Source of the DNA: Periconia sp. R9002
Lineage: Eukaryota > Ascomycota > Dothideomycetes > Pleosporales > Periconiaceae
Assembly (NCBI GenBank): GCA_023627715.1
Contig: JAMAHW010000047.1
Location: forward strand, 227,138-291,137
Direction of reading: 5' to 3'
Length of the DNA stretch: 64,000 bases
How positions within the stretch are numbered: position 1 is the first letter of the stretch; each line of letters starts with the position of its first letter. Positions 37,156-48,230 of the stretch are shown in pieces. A model generated the notes under the pieces. That model saw nothing but the letters and a program-made list of their open reading frames with translations, was not told the origin of the DNA and did not search any database. The translations under genes were made by a program, and so were the position numbers.

Positions 37156-37698
37156 TTCGATTTCTCCAATAGTTGATTTGTTCTTAATCTTGCCTCGATG
37201 GGTTATCAACCTTCTATATATCCTCCGTACTGCCCCACGATAGACTCAAATTATGTAGCACTATCTGTGCGTATCATCATATATTGAGGACGCCAATCAA
37301 GCTCAAATCAGCTTATTATATAGAATTCATGTGGGACTCATACTACCGAACTGTAGCCCGGATCATTTTGTTTCGGCAGTTTGATGGTTCGCTCGTTGAA
37401 TAAGTGTTCGTAACGAAGGGTAGTGAAGCGGTTAATTAACCCATATTGATGAAGAAGTGCGGGGGTTTCATAGCATTTATCGTTCAGGAATGTGACTAAC
37501 CGGAGCCAATGGCAAAAGATTTCCAAAATATACTGACGCAATCCTCCTTTGATTGAACATTCTACAGACAAATGATTGGCAGCGCAGTGATGGATGGTGG
37601 TAGCAACCGCAGAAGCCAAAAATGACCTAGGGACCGTGCTGATGTATGCGCATCCTGGTTTGAATTATACGCACCCCTCCCCAAGCTCTCCAATTTGA
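37156..37698. other. Intergenic, promoter of the DUF8021-like gene
   Basis: AT-richer DNA of about 540 bases between the 3' end of the GNAT gene and the start of the DUF8021-like gene, both on the minus strand. I see no gene. Confidence 0.6.
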
Positions 37699-38396
37699 CT
37701 ATTGCGAAGCCATTGCCCAAATTCGAAAAATGTCATATTCACGTGGACCAGAAACCCATTGATTCAAATTAATATCAGAATGCGCTGTGTCCTTCAAACC
37801 CACTTTCAGAAAGAACTCATGGGCATCTGGCTCCGACAAAACAACGAGAGGCACGCCCTGTTCACGGGCTTTTTGCAGCGCAATATTCACCAAAGACTTT
37901 CCGATACCATTTTTTCGGCTTTCTGGTCTCACGTAGATCCAAGTTAATCCTAGATAAAAATTAGAGGGTGCCTACGAACTTTGCTGCTTCAGGGCTTACG
38001 GAGATGTTCCACACCTTCCCAGTGTTCATTCAATTCCCCAACAGTCTTCATAACAGTGGCATGAACCTCCGGGTTGAGTCCAGGAGGTAGAGGTTCCGGT
38101 TCCTTGTCCGGTACAGACGATTTCGCAATTTTTGCGCTGTTCATTTGTGTCAAAGATAGATGCGCTACAATGGTTCCAGAGTCATTGTGGACGACCTTGA
38201 AAGGCGTGACATCTGGATTCTCGAAAGATTTTTTGATTGCGCGCGTGTAATTGGCATTCTGTGCTGCCTCGTTCGGCCAGTCGGGCCACAAAAAACGATT
38301 GATGTCAAGCTTCAGCTTGGATGACTGGAGGTAATTGGAGAGAACTGGGATATCGTCCTCTGTGGTTGGGAGGATGTTGTGGCCGGGAATAGACAT
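37699..38396 (-). CDS. GNAT-family N-acetyltransferase
   Basis: Two exons, 38396-38000 and 37949-37699; 215 aa. The intron has a GTAAGC donor and a TCTAG acceptor. The acetyl-CoA-binding motif A is in the second exon: LTWIYVRPESRKNGIGKSLV, with the R-x-x-G-x-G/A-type turn as RKNGIG. VPLVVLSEPDAHEFFLKVGL then gives motif B, with the usual Phe-Tyr-like pair replaced by FF. The first half carries IVAHLSLTQ, the typical beta-strand pair before motif A. It is probably cytosolic and transfers acetyl to an amine of unknown identity. The open frame extends upstream, but the start chosen (MSIPGHNILP) opens the domain-like sequence. Confidence 0.85.
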
Positions 38397-41300
38397 TGTC
38401 AATTGCAGATTAGATGTAGAATGCTCAACAAATCTTGGAAACTCCAATATCTCCAACGGTAATTTGAAGATATAGTTGAGTCCTAGGCAACAGAATTGGA
38501 TAAACCTGCCCTTCTTGGCCCAGAATCTGATGACGCGGCATTTAGGCTTCAACAATTGCCTACTGCATATATTCGAACCGTTTGTGGTGCGATCAGTGAG
38601 ATACATCATCGGTAAAGCATTGATTTGTAACTGGCAACTGAAGTTTTACAAACGTCAGGATAATGTAGAGGCCGTAAGTGTCTGCCTAGTTTGAATTACT
38701 ACATTAGGCATCAGCGGATAAGCTATAGACCTACTGTGGTCTCATATGCACCAAAACTGACGCCATAGCTTTGACCACGATCTAGAAAATTAAAAGCCTC
38801 TTAGATCATCCGTATGCACATACGCCAAAAGAACTCTGAGCTCTATGAAAAGTAAGATTGATTGCCGAGTGGCGTTCACTTCGTAATTGCATTGCAATAC
38901 ACAGAATAACTTAGCGCTGTCTTGTGTTATTCCCTTGACATTCTATTCTTAGTTTCCAGGGATCTCTGCAACATGCATCATGTCGACGAATCAGTGAGCT
39001 GCATGTAGGGCTACGTGCTCTTGCTTATCCATGAGTGATATGTAATCCACCAACCTGATGTCAACTTCATGTCGAACAGGTCACCATCCTGGATCTCTCT
39101 ACAACTCCCAACCTTGAATCCAATGCACGTGGTCAGTGAAATTGGTCAAAATAGAATGACTCGGCATTGTCTTGGTATATCATACCTCTTATACGGTTTC
39201 TTGCAAAATTTCCCAACACCATCCCCCTATCTGTTAGCCTAGTGATGAAGCCCAGTCAGTAGTCAAGATGTGTCAGTATCCCTGATAAAATGGTATTTCA
39301 TCAATATTCTTTCATTGAAATGAGTAGATATAGTTTTATACAGTCTCCACAACGTATTTTGCTAGCCAAAATACATGTTCCCGTTCGGCCCTTCTTCACT
39401 GAAGCTAAGCCGAACCTCCTATGATAATTCATGCAAACTTTCATCAAAGAAGAAGTTATGGATAAACCACGGCAAGAAATACCGGCTCGTGCCCCCGAAT
39501 TGGTTTACTTTCAATATTTACACCCTCGGGGCTTCTGAATAGTAGCAAACGAAGTAACAGCGAAAACCAACATATACACCACCCCCAACATGATTGCAAC
39601 TTCGACGACCCACTCGACATCAAAACCCCACCTACGTTGTCAAACATATTATATTTCCTCCCAGTGCGGTACTTCTACCGCGGCTAAGGTACCACGCACG
39701 CCGCAGAAAATCAAAGCGGGGCCCACCCATGCCACCCAAAGTCACGCTCCTGCTCAAAAAGTCATCAGTGCATTAAATCGTCACTATCTACCAAGCGAAC
39801 TGCCAGAATCGGCCACATCAATATTCAAATCCGCAATGACCCTGGGCTACACGTGGCGTATGTTTGCCTATTACAGTAGGAATGGGTGAAAGTGTAGATT
39901 GCTGTTCCGTTTGAGGGTTCATCCATGGAGGCGTGGTTCATGGGTTGGTACCTAATCGAGGCGTAGCCAATAAGAGCGGTATAATTCTCGGGAGGGTTCC
40001 GCGTGTGTTGGCAATTGATATTGAGGTCTTGGGGTTTTTCACGAAAAGGGATTCGGGGTGGGGGTTAGAGGTTGGAGGGAGGTATAGTTGAGAGCACTTG
40101 AGGGTGTAGGATGATTCATGGTTGCGTATTTGGATTATTTTCAGAACTTTAATGTAAGATGAAAATATGCATGTAGAAAGCCAAGAGTCTTCCGATAAAC
40201 CAGAACGTTTTTACACATGTGAAATTCATCTGGTGTATAACAATCTTCAACGCACAAAATCTGTATACACAGACATCTCCACGTAGTGAATACTAGTAAA
40301 AAGGGATTTTATCTAGTATACGAGAACATCTCCTCTTTGAGTATATCAATGACGGCATTGCAGGTATTACCTCTATCTATCAGAATGCACGGGTGACTCT
40401 CCATCAATATAGTCACGTGTGACCTTCCCAACCCATCCTAGTGCAGTTTGGGAAACAGACTCGAAAGTCAAGAGATCCTTGAACTTTTAAACGCAGGGTC
40501 ACCATTCCTTAACTACATCGCATATTGCCGATAGTGGAAGATGATCTAATCACATAATCCCATCCGGCGCTCTCCCCTCGAACCCACCCAAGCACCCGAA
40601 TCGTCAATTTAAAAAAATAGTTTAGAATTCCAAATCCTAAAGCGCCAGACAGGTGAAAAGCTGTGACTCCTGACTAATATTTGCCCTAATCATCCTGCGT
40701 TCCTTCGTTCGGATCAGGGCGCACGCCAGTGTCCATGCGCCTCCTTCACACACGTGGAACCACGGCACGATACTCCCATCCTTCCCAGCGCATAGGCATT
40801 GGCGAAGAGGAAGTTAAGCGAACGACGTGTATGCTGGATTTGCATGTAGCTTCGCGCAGGATGCTGGCTACCTCACTTTAAATCCACTTCAACAATCCAC
40901 TTCCACTCCTGCTGTAATTGAAGTACTGGCTCAAGAAAGTAAGAAGAACAAATAAAATGAAAGGATGAGGGTGAAGAGGGTGAATCAAAATGAAATACCC
41001 GTCAGCCATCTCACAATGTGATTTATCATCCTGATCGACGCCCACATTACCGAGAAACCACTGCCCTACTCGGACCCCAAACATGAGGCTCAAAAACTTC
41101 AACTACACTACCCCTAAACGTCCCCGCGTATTTAAGGCGTCTCACCAAACTTAAAATATTTAGCTTAGCTATTTTTTTTTCTTTCACCGGGTGTGGTGAG
41201 ATTATAGTGCCGGCGTCGTGATACGGAGTTTGATTTGAGTTTGGGGGTTGGTTAGTCAGGTCGGTGAACTCGGGAGTCGGCGCGGTGGTGTTTAGGCGCC

Positions 41301-41986
41301 CTGCGTGGTGATGATTACGTGGGAAGCTTGTTTACTCGTCCTGAGGGGGGACAGTGTGAAGCATTGGTGCGCTTTTTTCTCTTCTTCTCGGTTTCCTTGC
41401 GAGCTTGAAAGGGGAAAACTGGGGAGGTAAAGGGGGGCTTAGGTTATGTGTATGTGCAGATGTCTGTGTGTATGTGCATGTACGCAGGGGCGTTTGCTGT
41501 CGTATTTCGCATCCACTTTGAGGAGAAGAAGTGTTGGACTGACAACACGAGAATCTGCACAGGGTGAAACAAAAGGTCTGATGTGATGTCTGGCATGGCC
41601 CCCATCGCTGAGGTCTCATACCAAGATATGAAGATTTTCCGTCTAGAGTTACAACAAACAATGATCTAAATGTCCCAACAAGGTTTCCACCGAAAAAAAT
41701 ACTTAATTATATACCTGAGAAGAATAAAAGAAAAGCTATGAGTAATGATACCAAGCTCTTTTCCGCAAAAAGTCAAAAGATGCCGTCAATAACGTGAAGC
41801 AACGAACCAAGAAAACAAACAAGTACAAAAGTGTCCCTCCATCGAGCCATCCAGTTCTGCCCACGCGTGGATATAATGACCAAACCCAATGAAAAGCAGA
41901 AATGCGCTACAAGTACATGCCTACCAAGTTAAACCCATACAATCCATGCCATGCATTAAATCTTTGTCTACCCAACATGTGTGCGT
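38397..41986. other. Gene-poor AT-richer interval
   Basis: 3.6 kb without a supportable gene. A 99-codon plus-strand frame at 39590-39889 starts in a fair ATG context but shows no domain, signal peptide or splice structure. The rest has only short frames. The last kilobase contains the 3' flank of the large minus-strand repeat protein. Confidence 0.55.
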
Positions 41987-44632
41987 TTAACCCTCAACGC
42001 AGTAAGCGATGCCGCTCATGAGGTTGTTGCAGTTGTCCAAGAGACCCTTGTTCAACTTGCAGAGATCAGGGGTGGAGAGACCGCTGGCGGAGCAGTCCTC
42101 GCCAGCCTTGACGGTGTACCACTTCTTGCAAGTGGGGACGGCGCCGTCGTACTTGGGCACTGAAGGGGTGGTGGTGTAGCTGGCACCACCGGTGGGAGCG
42201 GGGCCAGCGACGGAAGAGCTGCTGGGCTTCGCGGAGCCGGAGGGAGTGGAGGAAGAGGCGGGGGTGGAAGGCTTGGAGGAAGTTGGGGCGGCGGTGCTGC
42301 TAGGCTTTTCGGAAGCAGAGGCAGATGCGCTCGGCTTGACGGATTGCGAAACAGATGGGGCGGCGGAGGCGGAGGCGGAGGCAGATCCGCTGGGCTTCAC
42401 GGAGGCAGAGGCAGAGGCAGAGGCAGAAGCAGACGCGCTAGGCTTCACGGAGCCAGTTGCTGAAGCAGATCCGGTAGGGTGCGAGGATCCAGTTGCGGAA
42501 GCTGAGCCGCTGGGCTTCTCAGATGCGGACGCAGAAGCTGAAGGCTTAACAGATCCAGATGCGGAACCGCTGGCAGAGGCAGATCCGCTGGGCTTAACAG
42601 ATCCGGATGCGGAGGCAGAGGCAGAAGCAGATCCGCTGGCAGATGCAGAACCGCTGGGCTTCACAGATCCAGATGCGGAGGCGGAGGCAGAACCGCTGAC
42701 AGATGCAGATCCGCTGGGCTTCACAGATCCAGATGCGGAGGCGGAGGCAGAACCGCTGACAGATGCAGATCCGCTGGGCTTCACAGATCCAGATGCGGAA
42801 ACGCTAGCAGAGGCAGAGCCGCTGGGCTTGGAGGTAACAGAAGCGGAGCCGCTGGGCTTATCGGAAGCGGAGGCAGATCCAGTGGGTTTGGCAGTGCTGT
42901 CAGTGCCTGAGGGCTTAGCAGAGCCGCTGGTGGGGTGGGAAGAACCAGAAGCAGATCCCGTAGGCTTAGCAGATCCAGAGGCAGTTCCAGTGGGCTTAGC
43001 AGTTCCAGTGGCAGATCCAGTGGCGTGCGCGCTGGTGGAAGCAGGCGAGTCGGAGTTGGACTTTGTCTTTCCAGGGCCAGTGGGGACGGGAGGGAGCGAG
43101 GTGGTGCTGATGTCGTTTCCAACACCAATGCAGGTGCTGAGTAGAGGCCACGACTTGTGGAAGAGGTTCTGGCCCCAGGTTGGGTTGCCGTCGAGCTTGC
43201 CGACATCGACCTCCAAATCGACGTTGATACCGACCTCACAGTTGAGCTCGATACCGACAGCCTTCTTGGTTCCGCAGACACCAGCCTTAGTATCAACCTT
43301 GGCAGCAGCGTTGGCCTCCAAGTAGGGGATCTGGGCAACAACACCGGCTTCGAAACCCAACTTGACAGCTTCAACCTTGAGCTTGAAGGAGAGTTCGGCC
43401 CACGCCTTCAATCCAGCCTTGACTTCAGCAGTCAAACGGGGGTCGAGCTTCTCAAATTGGGGGCTCCAGTTCTCGATCTTGTTCTTGCCGGTGTCCGCGC
43501 TCTCGAAGTGGGCAATAGCGTTGTCGGGAATCTTGGCCTTAGCACCGACGGAAACTTGAGCAGTACCCTCGATGGCGGTGGAGCCAAAGTGAACACCGAC
43601 ACCAGCCATGGGACCGACGGAAACGATCTTGGCGATGGAGAAACCACCAACGGGGATATCGATGGCGGCGGCAGAGAAGTCGATGGGCTTGCCGAGCTTG
43701 CCATCGAGCTCGAGACCGAGGAGCATCTGACCAAAGAGACCGCTGGGCTTGAAGTCAGCGGTGAAACCTTCGGGCACGGCACCGAGGAATCCACCCCATT
43801 TGATACCGATGTCAGCGAGGATAGCACCGCCGGTTTGGACGTGGACGTTGGCCTTGATGCCAAGACCAGCAGACTCCGAGGAGTCCTTCTTGTATTCGAA
43901 AAGAGTGAAGCTCTTGTCCATCTGGAGGCTGAGAGACTTTTCGTCACGGCGGATGAGTTGAGGGTGGGTCTGGTTAACGGTGGCGGGGTCGACGTATTCG
44001 TTGGTGATCTTGAGCTCTCCGTTGGCGACGATGTCCCAAGGCACTTCGGAGCTATCAACCGAGACGGACAAGCTGGCATCATCGAACTTCATGCTCTTGA
44101 CCTGGTAAGGCGAACGATCGTCACCCTTGTAGCATTGGTCCATCTCAGTAACGATGATGAAGTTGTTGACATCTTTTTCGTCGACCCACTTCCACTTCGC
44201 CTGGGCAGCGTCGTAGGAGGCTTTGTCGGCAAAGGTCATCGAGAGTCCTTTGACATCGGGACCGCACTTGATGTCCTTGATCTGGTGTGCAAAGTTCTCG
44301 ATGGGTAGCAGCAACTGGTCCTTGTCGGCGCCAATGGTGAAGTTGGCGGTGACGATGTGGTCGGAGGCATAGGCTCCCCAGAAGAGTTCGGCGCGCTCAG
44401 TAGGATCGAAAGCACCATCGCCAACTGGGGCACGCTTGACGAATCTTCCAGTCAACTCTCCGGGGTCCTTAATGGGCATGAGACGAATGTCATTGGAAGC
44501 ATCGCGGGTCTCATAGGACCTGTGCTTGAGGAGCTCTGCAGGGTTGACCTGGCGGATAGCCGCAGCTTCGGCTTGTGTGGAAAGAAGGGACACGAGAGCA
44601 CTCGCTGCGAGAGACTTGGTGTTGAAATACAT
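41987..44632 (-). CDS. Large secreted Ser/Ala/Gly-repeat protein with LysM-like C-terminus
   Basis: A single exon of 881 aa. Residues 1-23 are a signal peptide (MYFNTKSLAASALVSLLSTQ). A Kex2-like FVKR site near residue 67 suggests a propeptide. Residues about 80-515 are an ordered beta-rich region with paired Cys (KCGPDVKG, MDQCYKGDD, GVCGTKK, LNCEVGINVDLEVD), similar in outline to uncharacterised fungal secreted proteins (the DUF7223-type outline from memory, unverified). Residues about 535-810 are repeats of GSASASGSVKPSGSAS, likely O-glycosylated. The last 60 residues (CKKWYTVKAGEDCSASGLST, then NNLMSGIAYCVEG) resemble a LysM module that binds chitin. A cell-wall or extracellular scaffold role is inferred. 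Long antisense frames in this interval are repeat shadows. Confidence 0.88.
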   Translation of the reverse strand: MYFNTKSLAASALVSLLSTQAEAAAIRQVNPAELLKHRSYETRDASNDIRLMPIKDPGELTGRFVKRAPVGDGAFDPTERAELFWGAYASDHIVTANFTIGADKDQLLLPIENFAHQIKDIKCGPDVKGLSMTFADKASYDAAQAKWKWVDEKDVNNFIIVTEMDQCYKGDDRSPYQVKSMKFDDASLSVSVDSSEVPWDIVANGELKITNEYVDPATVNQTHPQLIRRDEKSLSLQMDKSFTLFEYKKDSSESAGLGIKANVHVQTGGAILADIGIKWGGFLGAVPEGFTADFKPSGLFGQMLLGLELDGKLGKPIDFSAAAIDIPVGGFSIAKIVSVGPMAGVGVHFGSTAIEGTAQVSVGAKAKIPDNAIAHFESADTGKNKIENWSPQFEKLDPRLTAEVKAGLKAWAELSFKLKVEAVKLGFEAGVVAQIPYLEANAAAKVDTKAGVCGTKKAVGIELNCEVGINVDLEVDVGKLDGNPTWGQNLFHKSWPLLSTCIGVGNDISTTSLPPVPTGPGKTKSNSDSPASTSAHATGSATGTAKPTGTASGSAKPTGSASGSSHPTSGSAKPSGTDSTAKPTGSASASDKPSGSASVTSKPSGSASASVSASGSVKPSGSASVSGSASASASGSVKPSGSASVSGSASASASGSVKPSGSASASGSASASASASGSVKPSGSASASGSASGSVKPSASASASEKPSGSASATGSSHPTGSASATGSVKPSASASASASASASVKPSGSASASASAAPSVSQSVKPSASASASEKPSSTAAPTSSKPSTPASSSTPSGSAKPSSSSVAGPAPTGGASYTTTPSVPKYDGAVPTCKKWYTVKAGEDCSASGLSTPDLCKLNKGLLDNCNNLMSGIAYCVEG
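42340..43030 (-). repeat. Coding minisatellite with a perfect 60-bp duplication
   Basis: Tandem repeats encode the Ser-Ala-Gly-Val-Lys-Pro region of the large secreted protein. Positions 42661-42720 and 42721-42780 are identical over all 60 bases; units on either side are diverged copies of 24-60 bases. The exact duplication implies recent expansion or gene conversion. Confidence 0.9.
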
Positions 44633-47249
44633 TTTGGCAACGGGTATAAAACTTCAACTAAAAAACAACAGTGTATGTATGGGGTACGTTGGTATGGGAT
44701 ATTCCCTGAACGAATGTGAGCAGCCAGTCAAGGCCAGTAACGAATGTGGATTAAACAAAAAAAGAATGACTACGCAAGCGTGCGTTAGAAGGAGATGCAA
44801 GAAGATGCGTGAAGATGATGTTCGGCCCTACAGCGAGACCATGAGTCTTTTGTACCTCGAGATGACCGTTCCCAAGATCCCTCGGGGGGTCCAAAAGTAG
44901 ATCAGCATGGTTCGGTTGACGTTCCGGGGCCAAGCCTGCGCTCGACGAAATAGGTGCACAGATACGTGAGGTGGATGATGGTAAAATCTTAGGAATACGG
45001 AATTGGACCCCAACATCTCCACAGCGCATAATGAGTTATCACGAGAGGGACAATGATCTGTGCTTCGGCAAGTAGGACGGCTCAGCAAATGGGGGCTGGC
45101 GCTAACAGTATCTTGGTGTGAAAGCGGCCCATCTTGAATCATGGCATATAGTCTAACCGACTGGGATACCTAGACTCGTGCTACTCGATAAGATAATCAA
45201 TTAAAGGGCTTATGACGGCGTTATTGTTTTGCTCGCAGAGGGTCGCTAATCTCAAGTCTAGTTGTGAGGAAGCTTTTCAGAGCAAATATCCATCCTACCA
45301 TTTCGAGAGAGTATTCACATATCGCCGTGTGAGGTGCTAGTAAGGTCTGACCTCAGAGAGTCCCCATTAAGCTGTAGCCCTGTACCGCCAAGACACCGAC
45401 CCGATCGACTTGATGACTAGGTAGAAATGCTCCGGATGGCAGGGTCGGGGGAAGAACCGAAGTCCGTAAAGGCAACATTTTGAACGAGCGCTCAGCTTTT
45501 GTCACGACATTTGCATGGGAAATAATGCCCCTGTCAGTTACGGAGATTGCAAGTCTTGGGCGCAGTAGTCTCTATGCTCTTAGCGGCTGAGAGGAAAAAT
45601 TAGCATCACATGGGCTTAGGGCTTGGTATGCTACTCGACCAATAATGCGGCTCCGAAAGAAGGTTAACCATCCTCAGGCTCTTTAGACTCACCTGAGACA
45701 GGACCTGAAAGCTTAGCTTATGTAGCCCTAGAAAGGGTCACTTGACAAGGAGCGATTTTGGGGTAGGTTGTACGCCCCGAAGAATACCCCCAGTACGCGA
45801 AGGATGCGCTACACTGCGAAAATCATCATCATTCGGTATTGGCATTAACAACGCTTTTCGCATTCATACTGTAGAATGGGGCCGTGTAAGCACCAGAGGT
45901 TTCATCAGTCATCGCGGTGAGTAACGTGGGGCTGCGATTTCTTAGTTGTTTTATTTTCTTCAAACTGTTAAATGTTAGGTGGCACCAGCTTCGCAAACTA
46001 ATGTGGCATCGCGGCGAAGACCTGTAGTTCAACGGACCTGAGTGCTTACTGTACCCATCTGACACGGTAAAAACTTTAGCACTTGCCGCGTTTGGTGTCA
46101 CCCATGCCTATCCATCCAGGCACATGCGGAGGGAGGCTCTCAGCCTCCCGTTCTCCAGTTCGTATTTCGTGTAACTGTCCTCGTGTTCTCGTTTTTTGTG
46201 TACGTTTTCGCTCATATGAAACCGCCACATGGAGTTAAGACTTTTTTCACTGGTAAATGGGCTGAGCTGCAAAAAAGATCAACAGGCACAGTTTCACCAC
46301 ACAACTTAGGTTGGGCTAACGGCAGTAGTTGGGTGGTCAATGCAAGTCGTAGCAAATAGGTATACCCGTATGCTGAGTTAGAGTTTGTCAATTGTCGCAC
46401 CGTGCACGTCAGCAACTGCTGTAGCCTTGCAGTAGGCCCCCATGGGATCGAATTTAGTGCTACGTAATTGTACATCTGTGAGGACGTGATAGTCTGGAGG
46501 CCGACACTACGCACAGGATGATGCTTACTGATGAACACAGTAGTAGTTATTTTCAATGCACTGTCTTAGGCAGCCGGATATTAGATTTTATTATTACATT
46601 GTGTCTGCTTGCTGTTTTCCGTCTCTAAATTAGACATGCAGGATATTTTCAGTAGTGACAACTGCTGGCTACAGTCACGCGGAGGGGCGAGTACAGTTGG
46701 CTCAGCCCTGCCGATGGTAGCCTTCTTGCGATGCTACTCCCACGAAAGAGCCAATACCATTCTAGGTAGTACATGATGCTCCAAGCAACCGATGACGCGA
46801 ACAGCACAGCCTTATGTACAACCCCGAGTGACAAGCAATGAAGCATCAATGGATGATATTTATGTCGCGACCCACAAAGATTGTCATGGCTAAGCAATAC
46901 CAAGCAGGGGCTCGGGAATGCAATGATTCCCTGTGCTTTCCTATTAGGGTTTAGCTCACGTACCTTACCGGAAAAGGACTGGCTTACGTACCCCTTAACG
47001 CCGGATTCACTAGACTAGCACGTTAATTCACTCTTTCTCAGCCAATCAGGGGGCTAGCTCTTATTCACCCAGGGGCGCAATTTGGTGAAGGCTGCTGCAC
47101 CCACTGTTATAAGTATACTGCGCCTCTGCTCCACGCGCTTACTAGCCTTCATTCCCATTCTTGGAGTCTTTCCTTAAAATCGCACGACCTTCTTCAACTT
47201 CTACCCATTTCTTTCTTTACCACACTCGTTTCTAACACAACCATCAACC
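44633..47249. other. Divergent intergenic region between two surface-protein genes
   Basis: 2.6 kb shared by the large repeat protein (-) and the GPI-type protein (+). I see no gene. Open frames are short. The right end carries CCAAT and TATA-like elements and a pyrimidine-rich leader for the gene at 47250. Confidence 0.6.
47042..47113 (+). promoter_or_regulatory. CCAAT box and TATA-like element
   Basis: CCAAT at 47042-47046 and TATAAG at 47108-47113, about 140 bases before the ATG. A C/T-rich leader at about 47160-47245 follows, a layout common in strongly expressed fungal genes. Function is inferred from position only. Confidence 0.4.
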
Positions 47250-48230
47250 ATGATTTCTTCCCAGCTTGTCCTCTTGCTCGCCGGAGCTGCCGTTTCCGTC
47301 AACGCTCAGTCGAACGCTCCGGCCAAGGCTACTCTCATCAGCTTCGACACCTTGCCCATTGATGCGAACGCAACGGCTACCATTGTGGGTTCAAACTCGG
47401 CCGCTACCACTTACACCTTTGCCTGCCCTCGTAAGATATCTCTTCCTCTCCATGAGTCTGCGAAAACTAACATTTGAGCAGCCGTTCCCACTGGATCTAT
47501 CCTTTCATCCGCCAAGTCCGCTGCTTCTTCCGCCGGCGCTGCTGCTGGATCCCTTGCATCTTCGCTCACTGGTGCTGCTGGATCGCTCGCCTCTTCAGCC
47601 GCAAGTGCTGGCGCATCTGCTGGCTCTTCTCTCGGCAATGCCATTGCTTCGGACGCCCGCTCCGCGATCTCAAACATCGCTTTGACGCCCATCGCCCGTC
47701 CCACCAACGCTCGTCGTGAGAACGTCCGTCTCCTACCCATCAAAGCGCCGCTTGGCAAGCCCACCCCTATCGCCCGTCGCGACCTCCCCTGGGGCGAGAG
47801 CGTCGACTGCCTGCCCTACACGGTTATCCAGGGCTCCGAGACCTACGCCATCAAGGCTGAGGTCACTGCCCCCATCAAGTTCTCTGGAGATTTCCATGCC
47901 AGCTGGAAGGGTGACCTCAAGTCTGCCAAGGATGTCACCGCCACCCTCAGCATCGGCGGCGACGTTACTATTCTCAACGCCGCTACCACCGCGACTGGCC
48001 CTGCCAGCGTCTTGCAGTCTACCGTTGTTATCGCTGCCGTCACTGGTTCCGCTTCCGCATCCGGCTCTGCTGCCTCTGGCTCTGGCTCTGCTGGCGCTTC
48101 TGGCTCCAAGCCTACCAACTCCCCAGCTGCCAACTCCAACCCCGCCGCTGCTGGCCCTATGCCCACTGGTGCCGCTGCTTACCTCGGTGCTGCCGCCGGT
48201 ATCTTCGGTGTTGCCCTTGCTGCCTTGTAA
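47250..48230 (+). CDS. Probable GPI-anchored Ser/Ala-rich cell-surface protein
   Basis: Two exons, 47250-47430 and 47482-48230; 309 aa. The intron has an AACTAAC branch site and a GCAG acceptor. The signal peptide is MISSQLVLLLAGAAVSVNAQ. Then comes a short ordered segment (KATLISFDTLPIDANATATI), an Ala/Ser/Gly-rich stretch, a dibasic RR site (PIARRDLPW), and a second ordered part with VDCLPYTVIQGSETYAIKAE. The C-terminus is a Ser/Gly/Ala linker followed by a hydrophobic tail (AYLGAAAGIFGVALAAL) with small residues upstream, as expected for GPI attachment. It probably sits in the plasma membrane or cell wall. I do not recognise a named family. It is divergent from the 881-aa secreted protein. 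Confidence 0.85.

Noticed and set aside
39590..39889. 99-codon plus-strand frame in a gap
   Set aside because: No domain, signal peptide, splice structure or neighbour supports it. It is left in the gap note only.
42340..43030. Repeat array considered as CRISPR-like
   Set aside because: Repeats are coding, contiguous and without unique spacers, and the genome is fungal.
42192..44308. Two long plus-strand frames (377 and 383 codons) opposite the large secreted protein
   Set aside because: They are antisense readings of its repeats and GC-rich codons, rich in Glu-Ala-Asp repeats, with no domain. The minus-strand frame has a signal peptide and conserved cysteines.
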